DNA from: an uncultured Eubacteriales bacterium
Lineage (GTDB): Bacteria; Bacillota; Clostridia; Lachnospirales; Lachnospiraceae
Length of the DNA: 64,000 nucleotides
Direction: 5' to 3'
NCBI GenBank assembly: GCA_951800645.1
Contig: CATOIK010000001.1
Coordinates: forward strand, 62,001 to 126,000
Shown: positions 1-8,033 of the stretch, piece after piece
How positions within the stretch are numbered: position 1 is the stretch's first letter
Layout: each line of letters starts with the position of its first letter
Program-made: the position numbers and the translations under genes
The notes under the pieces: generated by a model
What the model saw: the letters and a program-made list of their open reading frames with translations, nothing else
Databases searched by the model: none
What the model was told of the DNA's origin: nothing

Positions 1-1
1 T

Positions 2-244
2 GACGGTTCACGGCTTGAAATCATGAACAAACCGGAAATGCCGGATTTACCGAAGGCGCTTACCCGCACTGGATATGCACATATAGCATTCAGTGTGGGA
101 AGCAAAGAAAAGGTAGAGGCCCTGACAGAGACATTACAAAATGACGGCTATAAGGTTATCAGTGGGCCAAGGACGACAGGGGATGGTTATTATGAAAGCT
201 GTATTATTGCGATTGAGGGAAATCAAATTGAAATTACTATATAA
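2..244 (+). CDS. VOC/glyoxalase-family protein, 3' part only
   Basis: The reading frame is open from the left edge of the window, and the first ATG (position 23) lies inside the conserved strand DGSRLEIM, so the true start is outside. The visible 80 residues match the C-terminal half of a vicinal-oxygen-chelate (glyoxalase/bleomycin-resistance) domain: a histidine strand [15 protein letters not shown], a helix, then the strand [18 protein letters not shown], whose late Glu is in the usual metal-ligand position. The substrate cannot be told. It converges on the HxlR remnant, with six bases between the stop codons. Family call from recognised motifs; function unknown. Confidence 0.75.
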   Translation, partial: DGSRLEIMNKPEMPDLPKALTRTGYAHIAFSVGSKEKVEALTETLQNDGYKVISGPRTTGDGYYESCIIAIEGNQIEITI

Positions 245-250
245 AGTTTG

Positions 251-430
251 CTATTGATGATTTGCCTGATACTGTTCTCCCCATACCCACATGGTGTCGA
301 GAATGGGTTTCAGGCTGTAACCTGTTTCTGTTAAAGTGTATTCTACCCTTGGCGGAACTTCGGAATTTCGGTATCTTCTCCGGAGTATGCGTGGCTCAGA
401 CTTTCCGGCAGAGTAGTGTATGAAAACAAT
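251..430 (-). pseudogene. HxlR-type transcriptional regulator, decayed C-terminal remnant
   Basis: On the minus strand the last 35 residues (EVPPRVEYTLTETGYSL, then KPILDTMWVWGEQYQ) are a textbook C-terminus of an HxlR winged-helix regulator. Upstream, where the recognition helix and the CP-x-E N-terminus should be, the open frame reads residues unlike the family, so the 5' part appears deleted or frameshifted. The open frame runs on to about position 520, but only the segment up to about 430 can be tied to HxlR. HxlR proteins often sit beside the enzyme gene they control, here possibly the VOC gene. A functional short protein is unlikely. Confidence 0.6.
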
Positions 431-518
431 AGGACAGTCAAAGAGAGTTGCATGGAAAATCCGATTGTAAAAATCCAGTACGACAGAGCGGATAATCCAA
501 TATTTGAGGTGTTCTATC

Positions 519-560
519 AACCGCCGTTCCCTAAATTACAGGCAGCGGCGGTTCTTCTTT
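519..560 (+). terminator. possible hairpin terminator
   Basis: An 8-bp perfect inverted repeat, AACCGCCG at 519-526 and CGGCGGTT at 546-553, is followed on the plus strand by a T-rich run (CTTCTTTATCTTTT). It could stop leftward-originating transcription from the VOC side before it runs antisense into the PurF-like gene. The 19-nt loop is long, so the call is tentative. Confidence 0.35.
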
Positions 561-565
561 ATCTT

Positions 566-2050
566 TTATTCTTTTCCATCCCAGCAATAAGTACACAATT
601 TTTCTTTCGGCAGACCAATGGCCTCCACCAGATCATCCAGGCGATGATATTTGAGCGAGGTGAAGTTCAGCCGTTTGCGGATTTCCTCCACCATCTCCTG
701 GTAATTCTGGCTGTCTGGGTTGGCGTAATCGGCCAGAAGTTCATCGGAAACATTTTCCCCTTCCCGGTCACGGATAACCCGGCGGGTAATCAAATCCAGC
801 TCGGAATTAGAGCGGGAGAAGTTTAAGTATTTGCAGCCGAACATCAGAGGCGGGCAGGCGGGGCGGATGTGAACCTCTGTGGCTCCGCTTTCATAGAGAA
901 ATTCTGTGGTTTCTCCAAGCTGGGTGCCGCGGACGATGGAATCGTCAATCAGCAGCAGGCTTTTGTCCCGAATCAATGCGTCCACCGGAATCAGCTTCAT
1001 CTTGGCAATCAGGTTACGCTGGTTCTGGCTGGTAGGCATAAAGGACCGGGGCCAGGTAGGCGTGTATTTGATAAAGGGTCTGGCAAAAGGAATGCCGGAC
1101 TTGTTGGCGTATCCGATGGCGTGGGCGATGCCGGAGTCCGGAACACCAGCTACAATATCCGGATGAATGGCGTCGGCGGAAGCTGTATTTCCAGCAGTCT
1201 GTTTGTCTGCCTGGCCTGGACATCCGGCGCAGCCGCCTTTGCAGCCCAAATCCCGGTCAGCCAGAATTTTACCGCAGCGATAGCGCATCTCCTCTACATT
1301 GACGCCCTCATAGCTGGAGGTGGGGTAGCCGTAGTAAACCCACAAAAAGGAACAAATCTTCATTTCCCGGCGGGGAGCGCTTAAGGACTGGACGCCGTTT
1401 GCATTGACTAAAACAATTTCGCCGGGGCCAAGCTCATAGCAGTCCCGGTAGCCTAAATTGATGTAGGCAAAGCTTTCAAAGGAAACGCAGCAGGCGTCGT
1501 CCTTTTTTCCCACAACCACCGGAGTACGGCCGTGACGGTCTCTGGAAGCGTAGATGCCTTCCGGAGTCAGAAGCAGAATGGTCATGGAGCCTTCAATCAT
1601 TTCCTGGGCAAACAAAAGTCCCTCTACCAGACTCTGTTTCTGGTTGATCAACGCAGCCGTCAGCTCCGTGGCGTTGATACGCCCGCCGCTCATCTCCATA
1701 AAGTGGATATGACCATTCTCAAATGCGTGGTTAATCAACTGGGACTCATTGTTTATCTTTCCCACTGTAACGATGGCATAGCTGCCTAAGTGAGACTGAA
1801 TCAAAAGAGGCTGAGGCTCATTGTCGGAAATGGAGCCGATTCCCTGCTTGCCTTTTAATTCCTCTACATCCTTATCAAACTTTGTCCGGAATGGGGTATT
1901 TTCAATGTTGTGAATACTCCGCTGAAAGCCGTCCGGCCCATAAACCGCCATGCCGCCGCGCCGCGTGCCTAAATGAGAGTGATAGTCTGTACCGAAAAAC
2001 AGATCCATAACACAGTCGTTTTTTGAAGTAACTCCAAAAAATCCACCCAT
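566..2050 (-). CDS. PurF-like amidophosphoribosyltransferase lacking the catalytic Cys
   Basis: The 494-residue protein has the PurF layout: an N-terminal Ntn glutamine-amidotransferase fold (about 1-230) and a C-terminal phosphoribosyltransferase domain with the PRPP motif LLIDDSIVRGT at 366-376. PurF glutaminases start Met-Cys, and the exposed Cys is the nucleophile. Here the start is MGGFFGV, so no such Cys exists. Cysteines in places expected for the 4Fe-4S cluster of Bacillus-type PurF remain (C233, C406, and the pair C486/C489). An extra Cys-rich stretch, C270-C274-C277, precedes the PRPP domain. The start follows GGAGGG by a normal spacing. It may use free ammonia, or be a regulatory or repurposed paralogue. 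No other pur gene is adjacent. Confidence 0.85.
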   Translation of the reverse strand: MGGFFGVTSKNDCVMDLFFGTDYHSHLGTRRGGMAVYGPDGFQRSIHNIENTPFRTKFDKDVEELKGKQGIGSISDNEPQPLLIQSHLGSYAIVTVGKINNESQLINHAFENGHIHFMEMSGGRINATELTAALINQKQSLVEGLLFAQEMIEGSMTILLLTPEGIYASRDRHGRTPVVVGKKDDACCVSFESFAYINLGYRDCYELGPGEIVLVNANGVQSLSAPRREMKICSFLWVYYGYPTSSYEGVNVEEMRYRCGKILADRDLGCKGGCAGCPGQADKQTAGNTASADAIHPDIVAGVPDSGIAHAIGYANKSGIPFARPFIKYTPTWPRSFMPTSQNQRNLIAKMKLIPVDALIRDKSLLLIDDSIVRGTQLGETTEFLYESGATEVHIRPACPPLMFGCKYLNFSRSNSELDLITRRVIRDREGENVSDELLADYANPDSQNYQEMVEEIRKRLNFTSLKYHRLDDLVEAIGLPKEKLCTYCWDGKE

Positions 2051-2110
2051 ACTCTGTTGCCCTCCATAGATGTAATTGATTGAACATAAAAAACAAACTC
2101 TTACGCCTGT

Positions 2111-2139
2111 TTTATAATGTTTTGCTTGACTCTGAACAA
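2111..2139 (-). promoter_or_regulatory. promoter of the PurF-like gene
   Basis: On the minus strand there is TTGTTC (2134-2139), a 17-bp spacer and TATAAA (2111-2116), about 60 bp upstream of the start codon. No purine riboswitch-like structure was recognised in the short leader. Confidence 0.55.
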
Positions 2140-2218
2140 TAACATATTCTTTAGTTTATCATATCATTAGGAATAATACAAATAATATCATATATTATAA
2201 TTACTTATAAATCGGGAT

Positions 2219-2247
2219 TTGAAAATAGGGAGAGAATGGTTTATGAT
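2219..2247 (+). promoter_or_regulatory. promoter of the HD-domain hydrolase gene
   Basis: TTGAAA (2219-2224), a 17-bp spacer and TATGAT (2242-2247). It predicts a leader of about 140 nt before the gene at 2392. Confidence 0.6.
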
Positions 2248-2253
2248 AATAAA

Positions 2254-2391
2254 GAAGTTATCGATGCATCGGATTATAGCAGGCGGCGGGATTGACGGTG
2301 TTAAACGAAGCGGTTCATCATGGCGATGTCATGCAGAAGGTTTATGAACCGGGAAAGAAGCTGTAAATAAAAGAAAGGTGGAGTCAGCAGT
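2254..2391 (+). other. leader with possible gene debris
   Basis: The intergenic stretch 2051-2391 holds two promoters and this leader. Short GC-richer fragments translate in different frames to AGGGIDGV and LNEAVHHGDVMQKVYEPG, which look protein-like but are not in one frame. They may be the remains of a gene. No stable hairpin or riboswitch was recognised. The ribosome binding site AAAGGTGGAG ends it. Confidence 0.3.
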
Positions 2392-3000
2392 ATGAATGAT
2401 CGTTTGGAACAACAAATTGCTTTTTGCCGGGAGATTGACAAAGAAAAGCTGATTTTGCGGCAGACCCTGTTAAGCAACGGCGCTCAGCGGGAGGACGACG
2501 CCCAGCACGCCTGGCATATGGCTATTATGACCCTGCTTTTAAGTGAGTATGCCAACGAGAAGATTGATGTATTAAAAACCATTTCCATGCTTCTGATCCA
2601 CGATTTAGTAGAAATTGATGCCGGCGACACCTTTGCTTATGATGAAGAAGCAAAAAAATCGCAGAGAGAGCGGGAATTAAAAGCAGCAGACCGGATTTTC
2701 GGCCTGCTGCCAAAAGACCAGGGAGAGAAATTCCGGGCTCTCTGGGATGAGTTTGAAGCAGGAGAGACGCCGGAAGCGAAATTTGCCCACACCATGGACA
2801 ACATTCAGCCAGCCATGTTAAACGCCGCCACAGGCGGGAAACTGTGGGAAGCCAGGGGCGTGCGCTTAAGCCAGATTTTAAAACGGAACGAAGCCACTGG
2901 CGCAGGCTCTAAAAAGCTTTGGCAGTATTCCCTGGAAAACTTTATTATGAAAAATGCAGAGGCAGGAAAAATCATAGACGACACCGGGAAAGAAGCGTGA
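2392..3000 (+). CDS. HD-domain hydrolase (YfbR/HDDC2-like, probable 5'-nucleotidase)
   Basis: A 202-residue soluble HD-superfamily phosphohydrolase. The metal ligands are visible in order: His in DDAQHAWHMA near residue 40, the HD pair in LLIHDLVEIDAGDTF near residue 70, and the late Asp in HTMDNIQP near residue 143. The motif order and the E-x-D-x-GDTF sequence match the HDDC2/YfbR group, whose studied members remove phosphate from deoxynucleoside monophosphates. That activity is inferred from the family. It has its own promoter at 2219-2247 and stands alone between the divergent PurF-like gene and pepT. Confidence 0.8.
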   Translation: MNDRLEQQIAFCREIDKEKLILRQTLLSNGAQREDDAQHAWHMAIMTLLLSEYANEKIDVLKTISMLLIHDLVEIDAGDTFAYDEEAKKSQRERELKAADRIFGLLPKDQGEKFRALWDEFEAGETPEAKFAHTMDNIQPAMLNAATGGKLWEARGVRLSQILKRNEATGAGSKKLWQYSLENFIMKNAEAGKIIDDTGKEA

Positions 3001-3207
3001 CTTTTAGGGCTGTCGAGAGGGAATTTTCGGCGATTATGATGATTTTGATGATATAGAGCGTGTGATAGGCTTTTAAAAATATCTGCGCCCATTTTTGGTA
3101 TTTTGAAAAATCGCAGGATTATGCCGTGCCAAAGGAAACAAAAAATTCGCTTTCCCGTTAAAAAAATCTGCAGGTTGGGAAACTCACAGCCTTACAGAAA
3201 AATAGCA

Positions 3208-3236
3208 TTGTAACCCCAAAAACCTTGTAGTATAAT
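3208..3236 (+). promoter_or_regulatory. promoter of pepT
   Basis: TTGTAA (3208-3213), a 17-bp spacer and a perfect TATAAT (3231-3236), 42 bp upstream of the pepT ATG. The rest of the 3001-3278 gap shows no gene. Confidence 0.75.
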
Positions 3237-3278
3237 GGGCTCCAGAGAAATAACGAAACAGCAAAGGAGAGATACAAT

Positions 3279-4517
3279 ATGACATCAGTAGCGGAGCGCT
3301 TTCTGCGCTATGTGGACATTGATACCCAGTCTATGGACGACCAGGAACAGGTGCCCAGCACAGAAAAACAGAAAAACCTGGGAAACCTTTTAAAAGAGGA
3401 GCTGGAAGCCTTAGGCGTATCCAGGGTACGCATGAGCAGCCACGGCTATGTTTACGGAGAAATTCCGGCTAATACAGATAAGGCAGGAGTACCGGCCCTG
3501 GGCTTCATCGCCCATATGGACACATCTCCGGCGGCGTCCGGCGCCAATGTAAAGACCCAGATTGTAAAAAATTACGATGGCGGCTCCATCCTGATGAACC
3601 GGGAATTAAACATTTCCATGGGGCCGGAGGATTACGAGGATTTAGCAGACTATATCGGGCAGGATTTGATTACCACAGACGGAACCACTCTGCTGGGCGC
3701 AGACGATAAGGCCGGTGTGGCAGAGATTATGGAGCTGGCTTCCTGGCTGATGGCTCATCCGGAATTTCCCCACGGAAAAATCTGCATCGGCTTTACCCCG
3801 GATGAGGAGGTGGGCCGCGGCTCGGATTTCTTCGATGTAGAAGATTTCGGAGCAGATGTGGCTTACACCGTAGACGGCGGCGCCATCGGAGAACTGGAAT
3901 ATGAAAACTTCAACGCAGCGTCAGCAGCAGTAACCATAAACGGCGTCAGCATCCATACCGGCTCCGCCAGAGGCAAAATGAAAAACGCCCTGCTTTTAGG
4001 CATGGAGCTGCACAATCTGCTGCCTGTATTTGAAAATCCCGCCTGCACCGACGGCTACGAAGGCTTTTATCATCTGGACGATATGAAGGGCGGTGTAGAG
4101 CACTGTGTTATGAAATATATCATCCGAGACCACGACATGGAAAAATTCCAGGCTAAGAAACGGCTTATGGAGCAGGCAGCTTCCTACATGAACGCCAAAT
4201 ACGGCGAGGGTACGGTAGTGCTGGAGATGAAGGATTCCTATTTTAACATGCTGGAGAAAATCAAACCTCACTTTGAGCTGATTGACATTGCCAGACAGGC
4301 CATGGAAGACGCAGGAATCCAGCCGAAGGTAACCCCCATCCGTGGCGGCACTGACGGAGCCAGACTGTCCTACATGGGTCTTCCCTGTCCCAATCTTTGC
4401 ACCGGCGGCCACAACTTCCACGGCAGATTCGAGTACATCAGCATCCAGTCTATGGAAAAGATTGTGGAGATGTTAAAAAATATTGTAAAGCTGACTTTAG
4501 AAAGCAATAGAAAATAA
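3279..4517 (+). CDS. pepT: peptidase T (tripeptide aminopeptidase)
   Basis: A 412-residue M20-family cytosolic aminopeptidase that removes the N-terminal residue of tripeptides and recycles amino acids. The di-zinc site is complete: HMDTSP at 79-84, the bridging Asp in GADDKAG at about 142, the catalytic Glu pair in TPDEEVGRG at 176-177, a later Asp in YTVDGG, and the C-terminal His in [10 protein letters not shown]. Length is typical for PepT. It has its own promoter, and the GGAGAG ribosome binding site fits the ATG. No terminator is obvious before the his promoter 15 bp downstream. Confidence 0.95.
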   Translation: MTSVAERFLRYVDIDTQSMDDQEQVPSTEKQKNLGNLLKEELEALGVSRVRMSSHGYVYGEIPANTDKAGVPALGFIAHMDTSPAASGANVKTQIVKNYDGGSILMNRELNISMGPEDYEDLADYIGQDLITTDGTTLLGADDKAGVAEIMELASWLMAHPEFPHGKICIGFTPDEEVGRGSDFFDVEDFGADVAYTVDGGAIGELEYENFNAASAAVTINGVSIHTGSARGKMKNALLLGMELHNLLPVFENPACTDGYEGFYHLDDMKGGVEHCVMKYIIRDHDMEKFQAKKRLMEQAASYMNAKYGEGTVVLEMKDSYFNMLEKIKPHFELIDIARQAMEDAGIQPKVTPIRGGTDGARLSYMGLPCPNLCTGGHNFHGRFEYISIQSMEKIVEMLKNIVKLTLESNRK

Positions 4518-4532
4518 CAGAAGGAAAAACAC

Positions 4533-4561
4533 TTGACAAGTGCCGCCCTTTTCTTTATGAT
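4533..4561 (+). promoter_or_regulatory. promoter of the histidine operon
   Basis: A consensus TTGACA (4533-4538), a 17-bp spacer and TATGAT (4556-4561). The leader is only about 77 nt to the hisC ATG, too short for a classical T-box, and no attenuator hairpin was recognised. Confidence 0.8.
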
Positions 4562-4644
4562 ATAAAAATACTTTATTAAGGTAATGTGGTACTATGATAG
4601 CACAAAAAACCATATTATAGCAGAAACCAACAGGAGAAAAGGAT

Positions 4645-5700
4645 ATGTCCAGATTTTTAAACCTCAGATACAAAAAACTGACGCCCTATACTCCCGGCGA
4701 GCAGCCGCAGGACAGGCGCTACATTAAGCTGAACACCAACGAATCTCCCTATCCGCCTTCAGAGGGGGTTCTGACTGTGCTGAACCGGCAGGCAGGAGAA
4801 GAACTACGGCTTTACTCAGACCCGGAAGCATCGGAGCTGAAAAAGAAGCTGGCGGCCCGCTATGGGGTAGCGCCGGAAAATGTGTTTGTTTCCAACGGCT
4901 CTGACGAAGCTCTGAATTTTGCCTTTATGGCCTTTGTGCCGGAGCGCATTGCCTTTGCAGACATTACCTACGGCTTTTATCAGGTGTTTTCTGAGCTTTA
5001 TGGACTGCAGACCCAGATCATCCCGCTTAGGGAGGATTTTTCCCTGGCAGTAGAGGATTATGAACATATAGGCTGTCCCTGTGTCATTGCCAATCCCAAT
5101 GCGCCTACAGGGCTTTTGCTTCCTGTTTCCCACATTGAGCGGCTTCTTCAGTCTGATCCCAACCGGCTGGTTATTCTGGATGAGGCTTATATTGACTTTG
5201 GCGGAACCACGGCCATTCCCCTGATACAGCGCTATGACAATCTTTTAGTGATACAGACCTGTTCCAAATCCCGTTCCCTGGCAGGAGCCAGACTGGGCTA
5301 TGCGATCGGCTGTAAATCCCTGATTCAGGATTTGGAGACCCTTCGTTTTTCCACCAATCCCTATAATGTAAACCGGCTGACCCTTAAGATGGGCTGCAGG
5401 GCATTGGAGGAGCAGGACTACTATGATGAAAATTGCCTGCGTATTATAGAAACCAGAGAATACACCCGGTCAAAGCTGGAAAATATGGGATTTCGCTGTC
5501 TGGATTCTAAAACCAATTTTCTGTTTGCAGAGCATCCGTCTGTATCCGGAGAGCGTATGTATCAGGAGCTGAAAGACCGTGGAATTCTGGTCCGGCATTT
5601 TGACCGTCCCCGTATCCGCAGCTTTATTCGGATTACCATTGGAAACCGGAAGGAAATGGAAGAATTCCTGAGGCAGGTGGAAGCAATTCTGGCAGATTAA
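4645..5700 (+). CDS. hisC: histidinol-phosphate aminotransferase
   Basis: A 351-residue PLP-dependent class II aminotransferase for imidazole-acetol phosphate to histidinol phosphate. Seen in order: substrate segment KLNTNESPYPPS (29-40), SNGSDEAL (83-90), ANPNAPTG (149-156), LDEAYIDFGG (178-187), and the Schiff-base Lys in QTCSKSRSLAGARLGY (K208). It is the first gene of the his operon, behind the promoter at 4533-4561 with AGGAGAAAAGG as ribosome binding site. Having hisC first, directly before hisB, supports a histidine rather than tyrosine/phenylalanine role. Confidence 0.95.
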   Translation: MSRFLNLRYKKLTPYTPGEQPQDRRYIKLNTNESPYPPSEGVLTVLNRQAGEELRLYSDPEASELKKKLAARYGVAPENVFVSNGSDEALNFAFMAFVPERIAFADITYGFYQVFSELYGLQTQIIPLREDFSLAVEDYEHIGCPCVIANPNAPTGLLLPVSHIERLLQSDPNRLVILDEAYIDFGGTTAIPLIQRYDNLLVIQTCSKSRSLAGARLGYAIGCKSLIQDLETLRFSTNPYNVNRLTLKMGCRALEEQDYYDENCLRIIETREYTRSKLENMGFRCLDSKTNFLFAEHPSVSGERMYQELKDRGILVRHFDRPRIRSFIRITIGNRKEMEEFLRQVEAILAD

Positions 5701-5715
5701 CAGGAGGAGCAGGAT

Positions 5716-6303
5716 ATGAGAAAGGCTGAGATTTGCAGAAAGACCAATGAAACCCACATTGTTTTATCCATTGATCTGGATGGACAGGGAAATGGCGATA
5801 TTCAAAGCGGCGTAGGGTTTTTAGACCATATGCTGGAGCTTTTTGCCCGGCATTCCGGTATCGACCTTACCCTTACCTGTACCGGAGATACCAGAGTAGA
5901 TGACCATCACAGTGTGGAAGACATCGGCATCGCTCTGGGAGAGGCAGTCCGGAAGGCATTGGGAGAGAAAAAGGGGATACAGCGGTATTCCTCTCTGGTA
6001 CTTCCCATGGATGAATCGCTGATTCTCTGCGCCCTGGATATTTCCGGCAGAGGCGGATTTTATCCGGAGCTGTCCTTTCCTTCCCAGAAGATCGGAAGCT
6101 TTGATACGGAGCTGATTGAGGAATTTATGACGGCCTTTGCCGTCCATAGCGGCGTCACCCTGCATATGCGGCAGATGGCGGGACGCAATTCCCATCATAT
6201 TGCGGAGGGCTGCTTTAAGGCCCTGGCAAGAGGGCTGCGGGAAAGCATCAAGCTGGATGAACGATTCCGGGACCGGATTCCCTCCACCAAAGGAGTGTTG
6301 TAA
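5716..6303 (+). CDS. hisB: imidazoleglycerol-phosphate dehydratase
   Basis: A 195-residue monofunctional HisB that dehydrates imidazoleglycerol phosphate using two Mn ions. The metal-binding histidine motifs are all present: GFLDHMLELFARHSG, DDHHSVEDIGIALGEA and GRNSHHIAEGCFKALARGL. There is no N-terminal HAD phosphatase domain as in the enterobacterial fusion, so histidinol-phosphate phosphatase must come from another gene, and none is in this operon. It starts 15 bp after hisC with a GGAGGAG ribosome binding site. Confidence 0.96.
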   Translation: MRKAEICRKTNETHIVLSIDLDGQGNGDIQSGVGFLDHMLELFARHSGIDLTLTCTGDTRVDDHHSVEDIGIALGEAVRKALGEKKGIQRYSSLVLPMDESLILCALDISGRGGFYPELSFPSQKIGSFDTELIEEFMTAFAVHSGVTLHMRQMAGRNSHHIAEGCFKALARGLRESIKLDERFRDRIPSTKGVL

Positions 6304-6331
6304 AAGAACAAAAAAACAGGGGAGTGGGACT

Positions 6332-7423
6332 ATGATTGAAACCATCGAAACAACATTAAACCGAATCTACGAAAGCTTCGGATACCGTAAATTCAAGATG
6401 TCCAAGTTTGAACCCTATGACCTTTATGCGCAGAACCGGGATTTTTTGAAAAGCGGCAAAATTATTACCTTTACGGATTTAAACGGAACCCTTCTGGCCT
6501 TAAAACCGGATATTACCCTTTCTATTATTAAAAACAACAGTGGAGATGAGGAAAAGGTCTATTACAACGAGACGGTTTACAGAGCCCAGGGAAATACCTA
6601 TAAGGAGATTATGCAGGCAGGGGTGGAATGTGTGGGAAAGATTGACACTCTGGCTGTAGCAGAGGTGGTACTTCTGGCTCTTAAATCGTTGGAGGCCGTG
6701 TCGGAAAATTTCCGTCTGAATCTTTCAGACGCCGCCTTTGTAAGCCTGCTGCTTAACACCATGCAGTTGGATCTGGACGCCAGAAAGGAAATCTTATCCT
6801 GTATCGCATCCAAAAACACAGCCGGCATCCGGCTTCTGGCAGAGCAGGGGAAGATTACAAAAGGCAATGCCGACGGCCTTTCCAGGCTTATAGAGCTTCA
6901 TCTTCCCTTAAAAGAGGGAATTGAGCAGATTGCCGTTCTTTCTCCCAATAAGGAGGCAGACCGGGTGCTTGCAGAGCTGCGCCGTTTGTCAGAGGTTCTT
7001 GCAGCAGGAGGAATGGAGCGTCAGGTATATCTGGATTTTTCCCTGGTAAACAGTATGGATTATTACGATGATATTATCTTTCAGGGATTTATCGAGAAGA
7101 TTCCGTTTTCTGTCCTTTCCGGAGGACGCTACGACCGGCTGCCGGAAAAAATGGGCAAAAATCTGGGCGCAGTAGGGTTTGCAGTCTATTTAGACCGGAT
7201 TGACGCCTATCTGACAAAGGACAAAAAATATGACGGCGACTGTCTTCTCATCTACGGAGAAAATGACAGCTTTCAGGAAGTAATGGAATTGGCGGATCAG
7301 ATGCGGCGGATGGAAAAATCCGTGCGATGTATCCGAAAGGATCAGTTAGCCGGGATGAAGCGGGTTCCCCGTTTCCGGGAGACTTATGAATTTGCCGGGC
7401 AGGGAGGGAATGCATATGATTAA
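6332..7423 (+). CDS. hisZ: ATP phosphoribosyltransferase regulatory subunit
   Basis: A 363-residue paralogue of histidyl-tRNA synthetase catalytic domains that lacks aminoacylation and acts as the obligate regulatory partner of short HisG. The HisRS-like blocks are visible (ALKPDITLSI, QAGVECVG, DFSLVNSMDYYDDIIFQGF, LSGGRYDRL). The ATG at 6332 was chosen over an upstream in-frame ATG inside hisB because it follows GGGGAG and begins at the conserved region. Its last 8 nt overlap hisG, which fits coupled synthesis of the two subunits. Confidence 0.92.
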   Translation: MIETIETTLNRIYESFGYRKFKMSKFEPYDLYAQNRDFLKSGKIITFTDLNGTLLALKPDITLSIIKNNSGDEEKVYYNETVYRAQGNTYKEIMQAGVECVGKIDTLAVAEVVLLALKSLEAVSENFRLNLSDAAFVSLLLNTMQLDLDARKEILSCIASKNTAGIRLLAEQGKITKGNADGLSRLIELHLPLKEGIEQIAVLSPNKEADRVLAELRRLSEVLAAGGMERQVYLDFSLVNSMDYYDDIIFQGFIEKIPFSVLSGGRYDRLPEKMGKNLGAVGFAVYLDRIDAYLTKDKKYDGDCLLIYGENDSFQEVMELADQMRRMEKSVRCIRKDQLAGMKRVPRFRETYEFAGQGGNAYD

Positions 7424-8033
7424 CATCGCATTGCCGAAGGGAAGGCTTGGAGAAAAGATATATGGGCTTTTGGCGGCAGCAGGATATGAATGTCCTTCCA
7501 TTCTGGAGAAAAACCGGAAGCTGACCTTTGAAAATGAGGAAAAAGGCATCCGATATTTCTGGGTGAAGCCCAGTGATGTCAGCATCTATGTAGAACGGGG
7601 CGCAGCGGATGTAGGAATTGCAGGAAAGGACATTCTGTTAGAGTATCAGCCGGATGTGTATGAGCTTTTAGACCTGAAGCTGGGCTGCTGCAGGATGTGC
7701 GTAGCCGGACCGGAGGATTTTTATGATACCCAGGAGCGGACGCTGCGGGTGGCTACCAAATTCCCGCGGATTGCAGGCAGCTATTATGAGGAATTAGGAA
7801 GAGATATTGATATTATCCGGCTTAACGGCTCTATTGAGATCGCTCCGATCTTAGGGCTCTCGGATGTTATTGTGGACATTGTGGAAACAGGGAACACCCT
7901 GCGGGAGAATCATCTGGCGCCGCTGGCAGAAATTGTGAATATCAGCGCCAGGCTGATCTGCAATAAAGTCAGTTATCAGTTTCGCTATGAGGAGCTTATG
8001 AAACTTAGAAATCATCTGGAGGAACAGCTATGA
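7416..8033 (+). CDS. hisG: ATP phosphoribosyltransferase, short form
   Basis: A 205-residue catalytic subunit for the first committed step, ATP plus PRPP to phosphoribosyl-ATP. It begins MINIALPKGRLGEKI and ends before the C-terminal ACT-like regulatory domain of long HisG, so it belongs to the short class that needs HisZ. The PRPP-binding loop region IVDIVETGNTLREN is present. ATG 7416 was preferred to ATG 7410 because the GGGAGGG ribosome binding site would leave only one base before the latter. It overlaps hisD by 4 nt. Confidence 0.95.
   Translation: MINIALPKGRLGEKIYGLLAAAGYECPSILEKNRKLTFENEEKGIRYFWVKPSDVSIYVERGAADVGIAGKDILLEYQPDVYELLDLKLGCCRMCVAGPEDFYDTQERTLRVATKFPRIAGSYYEELGRDIDIIRLNGSIEIAPILGLSDVIVDIVETGNTLRENHLAPLAEIVNISARLICNKVSYQFRYEELMKLRNHLEEQL

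Noticed and set aside
2051-2110. Purine riboswitch before the PurF-like gene
   Set aside because: The leader is about 55 nt and lacks the conserved three-way-junction sequences.
2254-2391. Macrodomain remnant suggested by AGGGIDGV
   Set aside because: The supporting fragments are in different frames and too short; left as unidentified debris.
4568-4644. T-box or attenuator in the his leader
   Set aside because: The leader is about 77 nt, has no T-box core sequence and no terminator hairpin.
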